Source of the DNA: Brachybacterium sp. EE-P12
GTDB taxonomy: Bacteria; Actinomycetota; Actinomycetes; Actinomycetales; Dermabacteraceae
Assembly (NCBI RefSeq): GCF_003711805.1
Contig: NZ_QXCP01000004.1
Location: 744,001-808,000 of the forward strand
DNA: 64,000 bases
Reading direction: 5' to 3'
Position numbers and translations under genes: made by a program. A model generated the notes under the pieces. That model was given only the letters and a program-made list of their open reading frames with translations. It did no database searches and had not been told where the DNA came from. Each line of letters opens with the position of its first letter. Position 1 is the stretch's first letter. Shown here one piece after another: positions 18,107 to 24,895 of the stretch.

Positions 18107-18170
18107 GGTACTGGCGCATGGCGTACCAGTACGCCTATATGGGCATAGAGGTACGCCACACGCCAGTACC
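18107..18170. repeat. Composite inverted repeat between nudC and uvrD2
   Basis: Two 21-nt arms (18107-18127 and 18150-18170) are inverted copies with two mismatches. The left arm also forms a second perfect palindrome with the loop: GGCGTAC-CA-GTACGCC at 18120-18135. The words GGTACTGGCG, GGCGTACC, GGTACGCC and CGCCAGTACC therefore recur in opposite orientations over 64 bp. It could be a terminator for nudC, an operator array for uvrD2, or a cruciform. The rest of the 230-bp gap holds nothing I can assign. Confidence 0.6.
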
Positions 18171-18293
18171 CGTGAGGTGCCCGGCCGAAACAGCCCCGTC
18201 CGCTCGTGCCCCGATGCACCGGGGGGTGTGTGAGGCACCCGCCGTCCACAGCACCCCGTGGAGCGTCGCACCGCCCTGGCAGGATGGAGGGCG

Positions 18294-20426
18294 ATGACCG
18301 ACCAGACCGCTGCCGACCCCGCCGCTCCCGCCCCCTCCGCCCCGGCCGATGCGGAGTCCCTCCTCGCCGCGCTCGACCCCGAGCAGCGGGAGGTGGCCCG
18401 CAGCTTCGGCACGCCGCTGTGCGTCCTCGCGGGTGCCGGCACCGGGAAGACCCGCGCGATCACCCACCGCATCGCCTACGGCGTCACCACCGGTCAGCTG
18501 AACCCCCGCCACGTCCTCGCCGTCACCTTCACCGCGAAGGCCGCCGCCGAGATGCGCTCGCGCCTGCGCGACCTCGGGGTTCCCGCCGTCCAGGCCCGCA
18601 CCTTCCACTCGGCCGCGCTGCGCCAGCTGCGCCACTTCTGGCCCCGCGTCGTCGGCGGGCCGATGCCCGACATCATCGCCAGCAAGTACGCCGGGGTGGG
18701 GGAGGCCTGCTCCCGCCTGCACCTCAGCGTGGACCGGGCGGCGCTGCGCGACATCGTCGCCGAGGTCGAGTGGTCCCGCGTCTCGATGCTCACCCCCGAG
18801 TCCTATCCCGACGCGGCGGAGAAGGCCCGCCGCACGGGGGTGGCCGGCTTCGACTCCCGCTCGATCTCCCGCATCCTCACCCAGTACGAGGAGGTGAAGA
18901 AGGAGCAGGGCGTGATCGACTTCGAGGACGTGCTATTGCACATGGTCGGCTTCCTCACCGAGCGCGGCGACGTCGCCCGCGAGGTCCGCTCCCAGTACAA
19001 GCACTTCGTCGTCGACGAGTACCAGGACGTCTCCGCCCTCCAGCACGCCCTGCTGCGGCTGTGGCTGGGCACCTCGGACGATCTGTGCGTGGTCGGCGAC
19101 GCAGCCCAGACCATCTACACCTTCGCCGGCGCCCGCGCCTCCTACCTGCTGGACTTCCGCAGCGAGTTCAAGCGCGCCCGCACCATCCGCCTCGAGCGCA
19201 ACTACCGCTCCACCCCCGAGATCGTGCGGATGGCCAACACCGTCCTGGACGGCGCCCAGGGCCGCACCCGGGCCGGCCGCCTCACCCTCGTCTCCCAGCG
19301 CGATGCCGGCCCGCCGCCGCTGGTGGAGTCCTTCCCCGACGACCCGGCCGAGGCCGACGGGATCGCCGACCGCATCGGCGCGCTGATCTCCGAGGGACGC
19401 ACCGCCTCCGAGATCGCGATCCTCTTCCGCACCAACAGCCAGTCCGAGGCCTTCGAGCAGGCGCTCACCGCCCGCGGCATCGGCTACCTGGTGCGCGGCG
19501 GTGACCGCTTCTTCGAGCGCCAGGAGGTGCGCCGGGCGATGGTCTCCCTGCGCGCCGCGACCCGCGTCGAGCAGCTCGACCCCGCCCGCGCCGTCCGCGA
19601 CGTCCTCTCCCAGCAGGGCTGGTCCGAGACGGCACCGGAGACCACCGGCGCGATCCGCGACCGCTGGGACTCCCTCAACGCCCTCGTCGGCCTCACCGAC
19701 ACCATCACCGCCCGGCCCGGGGCGAGCATGGCCGACGTCGTCCGCGAGCTCGAGGAGCGGGCCGAGTCGCAGGCCGCCCCCGTCGTCGACGGCGTCACCC
19801 TCGCCTCCGTCCACGCCGCCAAGGGCCTGGAATGGCCGGTCGTGTTCGTCGTCGGCGCGAGCGACGGGCTGCTGCCGATCTCGATGGCGAAGACCCCCGC
19901 CGAGGTGGAGGAGGAGCGGCGCCTGTTCTACGTCGCCCTCACCCGCGCCCGGGACCTGCTCACGGTGAGCTGGGCCGCGGCCCGCACCCCCGGTGCCCGC
20001 GGCTCCCGCAAGCCCTCCCGCTTCCTCGACGGGGTCCTCGCCCACCCCGACTCCCCACGCACCGCGCCCGGTCCCGGGCCGCGCCGCACCGGACGCCGCT
20101 CCGCGACCGTCTACTCCGAGTGCCGGGTGTGCGGTCAGGGGCTCGTCTCCGCCGCCGAGCAGCGCCGCGGCCGCCACGACGGCTGCCCCACGACCGCCGG
20201 TCCTGCGCTGCTCGCCGAGCTGCGCAGCTGGCGGCGCGAGGAGTCCTCGCGCCGCGGCGTGCCGGCCTACGCCGTGCTCACCGATGCCGCCCTCGAGGCG
20301 CTCGCCGAGCGCGCTCCGCGCACCGAGCAGGAGCTGCTCGGCGTGCCCGGCATCGGCCCGGCGAAGCTCTCCTCCTACGGCACCGATCTCCTGCAGATCC
20401 TCGCCGGCACCGCCGAGAAGAACTGA
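18294..20426 (+). CDS. uvrD2: UvrD2-type ATP-dependent DNA helicase with HRDC domain
   Basis: The protein is 710 aa. The ATG at 18294 has GGAGG 4-8 nt upstream. Superfamily 1A motifs: LAGAGTGKTRAI, VTFTAKAAAEM, VVDEYQDVSALQ, VVGDAAQTIYTFAGA, LERNYRSTPEIV, ASVHAAKGLEWPVV and LFYVALTRARD. After the motor comes a small zinc-binding module (CRVC, then HDGC 14 residues later) and a C-terminal HRDC domain (AVLTDAALEALAERAP...LLGVPGIGPAKL). This motor + Cys module + HRDC order is specific to actinobacterial UvrD2, a 3'-5' helicase essential in mycobacteria. In the module the third ligand is His rather than Cys. Its place directly upstream of whiB7 is conserved. Confidence 0.92.
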   Translation: MTDQTAADPAAPAPSAPADAESLLAALDPEQREVARSFGTPLCVLAGAGTGKTRAITHRIAYGVTTGQLNPRHVLAVTFTAKAAAEMRSRLRDLGVPAVQARTFHSAALRQLRHFWPRVVGGPMPDIIASKYAGVGEACSRLHLSVDRAALRDIVAEVEWSRVSMLTPESYPDAAEKARRTGVAGFDSRSISRILTQYEEVKKEQGVIDFEDVLLHMVGFLTERGDVAREVRSQYKHFVVDEYQDVSALQHALLRLWLGTSDDLCVVGDAAQTIYTFAGARASYLLDFRSEFKRARTIRLERNYRSTPEIVRMANTVLDGAQGRTRAGRLTLVSQRDAGPPPLVESFPDDPAEADGIADRIGALISEGRTASEIAILFRTNSQSEAFEQALTARGIGYLVRGGDRFFERQEVRRAMVSLRAATRVEQLDPARAVRDVLSQQGWSETAPETTGAIRDRWDSLNALVGLTDTITARPGASMADVVRELEERAESQAAPVVDGVTLASVHAAKGLEWPVVFVVGASDGLLPISMAKTPAEVEEERRLFYVALTRARDLLTVSWAAARTPGARGSRKPSRFLDGVLAHPDSPRTAPGPGPRRTGRRSATVYSECRVCGQGLVSAAEQRRGRHDGCPTTAGPALLAELRSWRREESSRRGVPAYAVLTDAALEALAERAPRTEQELLGVPGIGPAKLSSYGTDLLQILAGTAEKN

Positions 20427-20437
20427 AACCGCAGGTC

Positions 20438-20475
20438 AAAAAATACTTCTGCATCCGGCAGGCAGGGTGTAGAGT
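20438..20475 (+). promoter_or_regulatory. Probable WhiB7-autoregulated promoter
   Basis: An A-run (AAAAAATA, 20438-20445) abuts a -35-like TTCTGC (20447-20452), and TAGAGT (20470-20475) follows after a 17-bp spacer. WhiB7-dependent promoters are known for an AT-rich block immediately upstream of a weak -35, read by the WhiB7 AT-hook. The position, 268 nt before whiB7, gives the long 5' leader typical of this gene. Confidence 0.6.
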
Positions 20476-20547
20476 CGCTGACGTCAATCGTTCGGGTCGT
20501 GAGCCGGGAAACCGGGGCACGCGCACAGAAAGGGGGTGGGTCACGTG

Positions 20548-20652
20548 ATGATCACCAGGAATCTCGCAGTGGTCGGACAGCGCCCCCTCGGCGCGCCCTC
20601 CCTTCTGCCACGCGAACGGGGCTATGCCCCTGCGGTGCTCCCCCTGAGCTGA
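20548..20652 (+). CDS. whiB7 leader upstream ORF (34 aa)
   Basis: An ATG at 20548 (or GTG at 20545) opens a 34-codon frame beginning MITRNLAVVGQRPLG and ending AVLPLS before TGA. A strong purine-rich site (AAAGGGGG) precedes it by about 10 nt. In other actinobacteria whiB7 is preceded by a translated leader ORF whose ribosome stalling under antibiotics relieves a terminator; the location 91 nt before whiB7 and the good ribosome-binding site fit that. The sequence of the peptide itself is not diagnostic to me. Confidence 0.55.
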   Translation: MITRNLAVVGQRPLGAPSLLPRERGYAPAVLPLS

Positions 20653-20672
20653 CGAGGCCCACCTCGCTGCAC

Positions 20673-20694
20673 GGGGCGGCACCGCCGCCGCCCC
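20673..20694 (+). terminator. Candidate attenuator hairpin in the whiB7 leader
   Basis: GGGGCGGC and GCCGCCCC form an 8-bp stem (6-nt loop) 21 nt after the upstream ORF stop. A second small stem GCCCC-TCACA-GGGGC follows at 20696-20710. No T-tract. Alternative pairing with the C-rich end of the upstream ORF is possible. Confidence 0.4.
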
Positions 20695-20743
20695 CGCCCC
20701 TCACAGGGGCTCGTCCCACCGACGACTTCGAAGCAGCGAGACG

Positions 20744-21043
20744 ATGACTTCTCTACTCACCACTTTCCTGAACCCTGCGGAGACCTCCGCGGACATGCTG
20801 CCGTGCCATGACGCCGACGCGGCCGACCTCTTCTTCTCCGAGCGTCCCGCGGACCTCGAGGCGGCCAAGCGCCTGTGCGCGCAGTGCCCCCTCATCGAGG
20901 AGTGCCGCCAGGGCGCCCTCGACCGGGGAGAGCCCTGGGGCGTGTGGGGCGGGGCGATCTTCCAGGACGGCCGCATCATCGCCGTCAAGCGCGGCCGCGG
21001 CCGCCCGCGGAAGAACCCCCTCCCGGACGCCGACGCGGCATGA
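20744..21043 (+). CDS. whiB7: WhiB7-type Fe-S transcriptional regulator
   Basis: The protein is 99 aa. The WhiB cluster ligands are Cys in MLPCHDAD and the trio in LCAQCPLIEEC; the GVWGG turn (PWGVWGGAIF) follows. The C-terminus has the AT-hook VKRGRGRPRKN that defines WhiB7 among WhiB paralogues. WhiB7 binds the primary sigma factor and activates genes for intrinsic antibiotic resistance and redox adaptation. Position after uvrD2 and the long leader agree. The ribosome-binding site before its ATG is weak, consistent with regulation through the leader. Confidence 0.9.
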   Translation: MTSLLTTFLNPAETSADMLPCHDADAADLFFSERPADLEAAKRLCAQCPLIEECRQGALDRGEPWGVWGGAIFQDGRIIAVKRGRGRPRKNPLPDADAA

Positions 21044-21073
21044 GCCTGCCCGGCACCGCACCCGGGCGACGAA

Positions 21074-21101
21074 GGGCGGGGCACCGATCGGTGCCCCGCC
21101 C
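21074..21101 (+). terminator. 28-nt perfect palindrome terminating whiB7
   Basis: GGGCGGGGCACCGA is directly followed by its reverse complement (14-bp stem, no spacer), 31 nt after the whiB7 stop. It is a strong terminator-like hairpin without T-tract. Confidence 0.65.
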
Positions 21102-21125
21102 TCCGCGGTCTCGAGAGAGTGTCTC

Positions 21126-21352
21126 GATCAGGGGTGCTTGCTGCCTGATCTCCTACCGGCTCGTCCCTCGCCAGTACGTCGATCAGCAGTGCTGACTGCC
21201 TGATCTCCTACCGGCTCGTCCCTCGCCAGTACGTCGATCAGGGGTGCTTGCTGCCTGATCTCCTACCGGCTCGTCCCTCGCCAGTACGTCGATCAGCAGT
21301 GCTGACTGCCTGATCTCCTACCGGCTCGTCCCTCGCCAGTACGTCGATCAGG
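21126..21352. repeat. Four tandem 55-bp repeats plus a 7-bp partial fifth copy
   Basis: Units lie at 21126-21180, 21181-21235, 21236-21290 and 21291-21345. Units 1 and 3 are identical, units 2 and 4 are identical, and the two types differ at four clustered positions, so a 110-bp pair is perfectly duplicated. Each unit opens with a dyad GATCAG...CTGATC and ends CGCCAGTACGTC. The partial fifth copy (GATCAGG) supplies the stop codon of the DUF5679 gene. The block fills the gap between convergent whiB7 and DUF5679 genes. Confidence 0.95.
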
Positions 21353-21506
21353 CCTTGCCGAGGATCCGGTTCAGCTTGGTGCCGCACTCGGGGCACACGG
21401 CCTTGGCCATGCGACGGCCGTTGGAGACGACGACATTGCCCTCGGCCTCCCGCTTCTCGCGGCACTTGACGCAGTAGAACTCTCCGGCATAGGTCTCGTC
21501 GGCCAT
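21348..21506 (-). CDS. DUF5679 small zinc-ribbon protein
   Basis: The 52-aa protein has two Cys pairs, FYCVKCREK near residue 12 and AVCPECGTKL near residue 38, with SNGRRMAKA between them; this matches the actinobacterial DUF5679 family over its full length. Such proteins are predicted to bind one zinc; the function is unknown. A GAGGAG ribosome-binding site lies 6 nt before the ATG. The TGA stop falls in the last, partial tandem-repeat unit, so the repeat array starts exactly at the gene end. Confidence 0.85.
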   Translation of the reverse strand: MADETYAGEFYCVKCREKREAEGNVVVSNGRRMAKAVCPECGTKLNRILGKA

Positions 21507-21688
21507 ATCCGCTCCTCGTTGCTTCGTGAGTGATGAACGATCACCGGCGCGCAGCTCTCACCGCGAGGCCGGGACCGGACCACTGTAACGGGGGCCGTGA
21601 ATGCGCACGAATCCGTGAGGCCGTGACGCGGCAGGAGGAGACGAAGCTCCGATCTGACCGGCTCGTCGCGCGCTTCGGGAGGCTGGGG

Positions 21689-21836
21689 GGCTCCGCAGGA
21701 GCCGAGGAAGTGCGCACGACGAGCCGATATCGGCGGCCCGACGGCAACGTGAGGCCGGGCCGTGGGACCCCGGGGGCGCTCAGCACCACGCGCACCTTCC
21801 CCGTGTGCGTCCTGCTAGTTATCCCGGGGTCCCACG
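21689..21836. ncRNA. Candidate structured RNA/regulatory region in a divergent gap
   Basis: Within the 549-bp gap between divergent DUF5679 and YgjP genes, four dyads follow each other: GGCTCC-GCA-GGAGCC (21689-21703), the palindrome GCCGATATCGGC (21723-21734), CGGCCCG/CGGGCCG (21734-21762) and a nested hairpin at 21761-21836. The last has a perfect 14-bp outer stem (CGTGGGACCCCGGG), then AGCA/TGCT, a CC/CC internal loop, and ACGCGCAC/GTGTGCGT closed by a 7-nt loop. Terminators are not expected between divergent genes. I recognise no known RNA family; strand is unknown. Confidence 0.4.
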
Positions 21837-21893
21837 TGGAGGGAAACCTAGCCTCTGCGGACCGGGCGGGTCAAAGATCGGCCGGGGATCGAC

Positions 21894-22018
21894 TGTGGAC
21901 AACGTGCCCCATCCTGTGGACAGGCATCCCCCGTCGGTGCGAACACTGTGGAGGAGACGACATCGCCCCCGGTCACGGGGCTCTGACCGGCCCGTTCGCA
22001 GTGCACAGCTGTGGACGA
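21894..22018 (-). promoter_or_regulatory. Cluster of DnaA-box-like sites
   Basis: One exact TTGTCCACA (reverse complement at 21894-21902) and three near matches in the same orientation at 21915-21923, 21947-21955 and 22010-22018 occur within 125 bp upstream of the YgjP gene. TTGTCCACA is the preferred DnaA box of high-GC actinobacteria. No dnaA or dnaN gene is nearby, so this is not evidently oriC. Confidence 0.4.
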
Positions 22019-22055
22019 AGTTTTTTTCGTCACCGAAGCATGCCAGGCTTCCCTC

Positions 22056-22646
22056 ATGAACGATCTGGTCCACCACGAGAAGCTCGCGGGCCCGGCCGGC
22101 GAGCGGGTGCTGGTGCGGCGCAGCGCCCGTCGGCGCCGCACCGTGTCCATCACTCGGCGCGAGGGCGACCTCGTGATCGCCATCCCCGCTGCCTTCAGCG
22201 CTCGGCAGGAGCGGGAATGGGCGAAGAAGATGGTCGACCAGCTGGTCGCCAAGGAGTCCCGGCGGCGCCCCGCCCGGCGCAGCGACGCTCAGCTGATGGC
22301 GATGGCGCGGGAGGTCAGTGAGGCTCATCTCGGTGGCAGAGCCCACCCCACCTCGGTGACCTGGTCCACACGTCAGAACGCCCGCTGGGGCTCGTGCACT
22401 CCGGCTGACGGCACGATCCGGCTCTCCCATCAGCTGCAGGGCATGCCGGACTACGTGGTGCGCTCGGTGATGATGCACGAGCTCGTGCACCTGCTCGTGC
22501 CGGGCCACGGCCCGGAGTTCAAGGCCCTCATGGCCGCCTACCCGCAGGCCGAGAAGGCGCAGGGGTTCCTCGACGGGGTCTCCTGGGCGAAGGACATGCC
22601 GCCGCTGGGCGGCGATGACGTCGAGGAGGCGCCGGGGGAGGGGTGA
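22056..22646 (+). CDS. YgjP-like M48-family metallopeptidase (DUF45)
   Basis: The protein is 196 aa. The ATG at 22056 is chosen; an in-frame GTG at 22011 would add 15 residues, overlap the last DnaA-box-like site and has no clear signal. The zinc motif HELVHLLVPGHGPEF (HExxH...H) lies near residue 145, preceded by the family hallmarks RQNARWGSCTPADGTIRLSH (WGSC). It is a cytoplasmic gluzincin whose substrate is unknown; in several bacteria the gene neighbours or fuses to restriction enzymes, which is not the case here. The start is a little unsupported: no obvious ribosome-binding site precedes it. Confidence 0.8.
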   Translation: MNDLVHHEKLAGPAGERVLVRRSARRRRTVSITRREGDLVIAIPAAFSARQEREWAKKMVDQLVAKESRRRPARRSDAQLMAMAREVSEAHLGGRAHPTSVTWSTRQNARWGSCTPADGTIRLSHQLQGMPDYVVRSVMMHELVHLLVPGHGPEFKALMAAYPQAEKAQGFLDGVSWAKDMPPLGGDDVEEAPGEG

Positions 22647-22657
22647 GAGGTCTCCCG

Positions 22658-23272
22658 CTAGCCGCGCACCGCCGTGTAGCGGTCGGCGAGCGCCTCGAGC
22701 GTGGCCGGGAGATCGGGGACCACACCGGAGGGCAGCAGCTCCTGCGCCGTGCCCGCCAGGGGCGTCCGGGAGGGCCAGGGGAACCATTCCGCCGCGCCCG
22801 ACTCCTCGCTCGCGCGCAGCGGCATCTGCGCGGCCGGGAGCGGAGCCCGCAGCAGGAACTGCACGTCCCAGTGCTCCCTGCACCGCCCGAAGGCGGCGTC
22901 CAGACCGTGGCGGTGCAGCATCGCCGGGCCGTCGCCGACGAGCTCCAGGTCCTCGAGCCCGATCTCCTCGGCGACCTCGCGCCGCGCAGCCTGCTCGAGG
23001 CTCACCTCGCCGTCCTCGAGGTGCCCGCCGGGCTGCACCCAGAACAGGCCCTTCAGATGCCAGACGAGGGCGACGTGCTCCCCGGGCGCATCGACCACGA
23101 CGGCGCTCGCGGTGAGGTGGGCCGGTCCGCCGTCGCGGTACAGGGCGCGGGGCGCCCCCCGCAGCAGGGCGAGGTACTCGCGGGCGAGACGGGGATTCGA
23201 GACCGCGCCGCGGGCGGCGCGCTCGAGCTCGGTCGCGGCCGGCTCGGGAGCGGCGCCCGCGTCAGCGGGCAT
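22658..23272 (-). CDS. NUDIX hydrolase
   Basis: The protein is 204 aa. The ATG at 23272 overlaps the DUF2342 gene by 11 nt; the open frame continues upstream but is out of phase with that gene. The Nudix box is intact: GGHLEDGEVSLEQAARREVA followed by EEIGLE. A preceding LFWVQPGGHLE is typical of MutT-like pyrophosphatases. The substrate is not predictable. It is likely cotranscribed with the DUF2342 gene and converges on the YgjP gene 11 bp away. Confidence 0.85.
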   Translation of the reverse strand: MPADAGAAPEPAATELERAARGAVSNPRLAREYLALLRGAPRALYRDGGPAHLTASAVVVDAPGEHVALVWHLKGLFWVQPGGHLEDGEVSLEQAARREVAEEIGLEDLELVGDGPAMLHRHGLDAAFGRCREHWDVQFLLRAPLPAAQMPLRASEESGAAEWFPWPSRTPLAGTAQELLPSGVVPDLPATLEALADRYTAVRG

Positions 23273-24803
23273 GGCCCGTCGGGCCGTCCTCGCCCTGGTC
23301 GTCCTCGCCGTCGGCGCCTCGCACCCCGCCCTGCTCGTCCTCGCGGGGCGCGCTCTCGCCGCCCTCGCCGGACAGCAGCCGCTCGAGCTCCGCGTCGAAG
23401 TCGACGGGGATGGAGACGTCGGCGAGCGCCTCCGCGCCCTCGGCCGGGGCGGCGGCGTCCTCCCGCGGAGCCTGCGGCGTGCCGGAGAGCACCTCCGCCG
23501 TCGGCAGCAGATCAGGATGGTCCCACTTCGCCTCGCGACCGGACTCGCCCTCGGTGTCCAGCACCGACTCCCACCAGGACAGCGCCTCGCGCACCCGGCG
23601 GGGGCGCAGCTCGATGCCGACGGTGCGCGAGAGCATCTGCTCGGCCGGGCTGCCGGCCGCACGGCGGCGACGCAGCACCTCGCGCAGCGCCTCCAGATCC
23701 GGGAGCTTGCCGGTGAGGGCCCTGGTGGTGACGTGGTCGACCCACGCCTCGACCAGGGCGAGCGTCGTGGCGAGCTCCTCCAGGGCACGCTCCTGCGAGG
23801 CGCGGCGGGTGAACACGAACATCTCCTCGGGCCGGCGCGCCTGCAGCGCCTCCGGATCCGAGAGGTCCAGGTCGCGGACCATCTCGTCGAGCGCGTCGAG
23901 GTCCAGGGTGATCCCGCGGGAGTAGTCCTCGATCGCGGAGAACAGCGCACGGCCCAGCCAGGGCGCGGCGTCGAACAGGGCGATGTGCGCGATCTCGCGG
24001 GCCGCGAGGAAGATCCGCGCCGCGGCCGGGTCCAGCGAGTGCGCGGAGATCAGGTCCTCGACGTTCGCGGCGATGAGCGCAGGCTCGCCCTCGCGGCCGA
24101 GCGGCAGCCCGAGGTCCGTGGTGCCGGAGACCTCGCGGGCCAGCGCCCCGATCGCATGACCGAACTGGACGCCGAACATGGTCCCGCCGATCCTCTCCAT
24201 CATCCCGGCCGGATCGCCGCCGGGCATCGGCATCCCCGCCGCGCCCAGATCGCCCATCTGCCCCATCTGGGCGCTGATCGCCTCGCCGATCGCGCCGGCC
24301 ATGTACTTCGCCACCGGCTCCACGATCGGCTTCCAGCGCGGGAGGGTGCGGGCCAGCCAGGTGCCGCGGCCGTACACCTGCAGCTCCGCGGAGGGCACGT
24401 CGATCGCGAGCACCGGATCCAGCCACAGCCGCGCCACCTGCGCGGCCTGGCGCAGCTCGGCGACCTGCTCGGCCGACGGAGAGGGATCGCCGGGCGTGCC
24501 GGAGGGCGCGTCGACGCCCGGCAGCGTCACCTGGCCGGCGGCGGTGCGGCGCGCGAGGTCCTCCGCCATCTGCCAGTTCACGGGGCTGTCGCCCTGCGCG
24601 GCGAAGAGGTGCTGCATCTGGGCGGCGGCGGCGCGCAGCTGCGCCGGGTCCTGGGGGAGGTTCGCCTGCTGCGCGAGGGCCGAGAGGTCCAGCCCGTCCA
24701 GCGCCCCCTCGGGGAGCGCGTCCCCGAACGTCTCCTTCAGGAAGCGCTTCAGCGCCTCCTCGTCCATGTCTCCGGGTCCACCCGGGATCGGGGCATCGCT
24801 CAT
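23262..24803 (-). CDS. DUF2342 zinc-dependent metalloprotease-like protein
   Basis: The protein is 513 aa, with GGAGG 5 nt before the ATG at 24803. The core from about residue 90 to 440 matches the actinobacterial DUF2342 family (ARIFLAAREIAHIALFDAAP, LATTLALVEAWVDHVTTRAL, GSPAEQMLSRTVGIELRP). The family was named from an F420-biosynthesis association and a metzincin-like fold prediction, but no activity is established. The C-terminal 90 residues are acidic and low-complexity. Position beside the PDZ-Lon protease gene (divergent, 92 bp) is conserved (Rv3195/Rv3194c from recall). Confidence 0.82.
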   Translation of the reverse strand: MSDAPIPGGPGDMDEEALKRFLKETFGDALPEGALDGLDLSALAQQANLPQDPAQLRAAAAQMQHLFAAQGDSPVNWQMAEDLARRTAAGQVTLPGVDAPSGTPGDPSPSAEQVAELRQAAQVARLWLDPVLAIDVPSAELQVYGRGTWLARTLPRWKPIVEPVAKYMAGAIGEAISAQMGQMGDLGAAGMPMPGGDPAGMMERIGGTMFGVQFGHAIGALAREVSGTTDLGLPLGREGEPALIAANVEDLISAHSLDPAAARIFLAAREIAHIALFDAAPWLGRALFSAIEDYSRGITLDLDALDEMVRDLDLSDPEALQARRPEEMFVFTRRASQERALEELATTLALVEAWVDHVTTRALTGKLPDLEALREVLRRRRAAGSPAEQMLSRTVGIELRPRRVREALSWWESVLDTEGESGREAKWDHPDLLPTAEVLSGTPQAPREDAAAPAEGAEALADVSIPVDFDAELERLLSGEGGESAPREDEQGGVRGADGEDDQGEDGPTGHAR

Positions 24804-24882
24804 GGCCACCTCCTGCGGTCCGTGGGGCTCCCAGCGTACCGACAGCACCCCGGGTGCTCGCTGACCGCCCCGCGACGTGGGG

Positions 24883-24888
24883 CACAAT
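24883..24888 (+). promoter_or_regulatory. -10 element of leaderless PDZ-Lon protease promoter
   Basis: CACAAT lies 7 nt before the GTG at 24896. An alternative ATG at 24887 overlaps this hexamer and would add MSC to the protein. Confidence 0.45.
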
Positions 24889-24895
24889 GTCCTGC

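Noticed and set aside
21126..21345. CRISPR array
   Set aside because: The 55-bp units are contiguous with no variable spacers and no cas genes nearby.
21238..21465. 75-codon minus-strand ORF through the tandem repeats
   Set aside because: Overlaps the recognisable DUF5679 gene in another frame.
21689..21836. RNase P RNA, tmRNA or SRP RNA
   Set aside because: I looked for the conserved GAGGAAAGTCC, tag-ORF and GGAAGCAGC blocks and did not find them.
21530..22321. Plus-strand ORF of 263 codons across the divergent gap
   Set aside because: It runs out of frame into the YgjP gene, has no ribosome-binding site and shows no codon pattern or motif; the gap is better read as noncoding.
22658..23950. 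430-residue NUDIX protein
   Set aside because: The first 226 residues are the DUF2342 gene in another frame; the Nudix protein starts near 23272.
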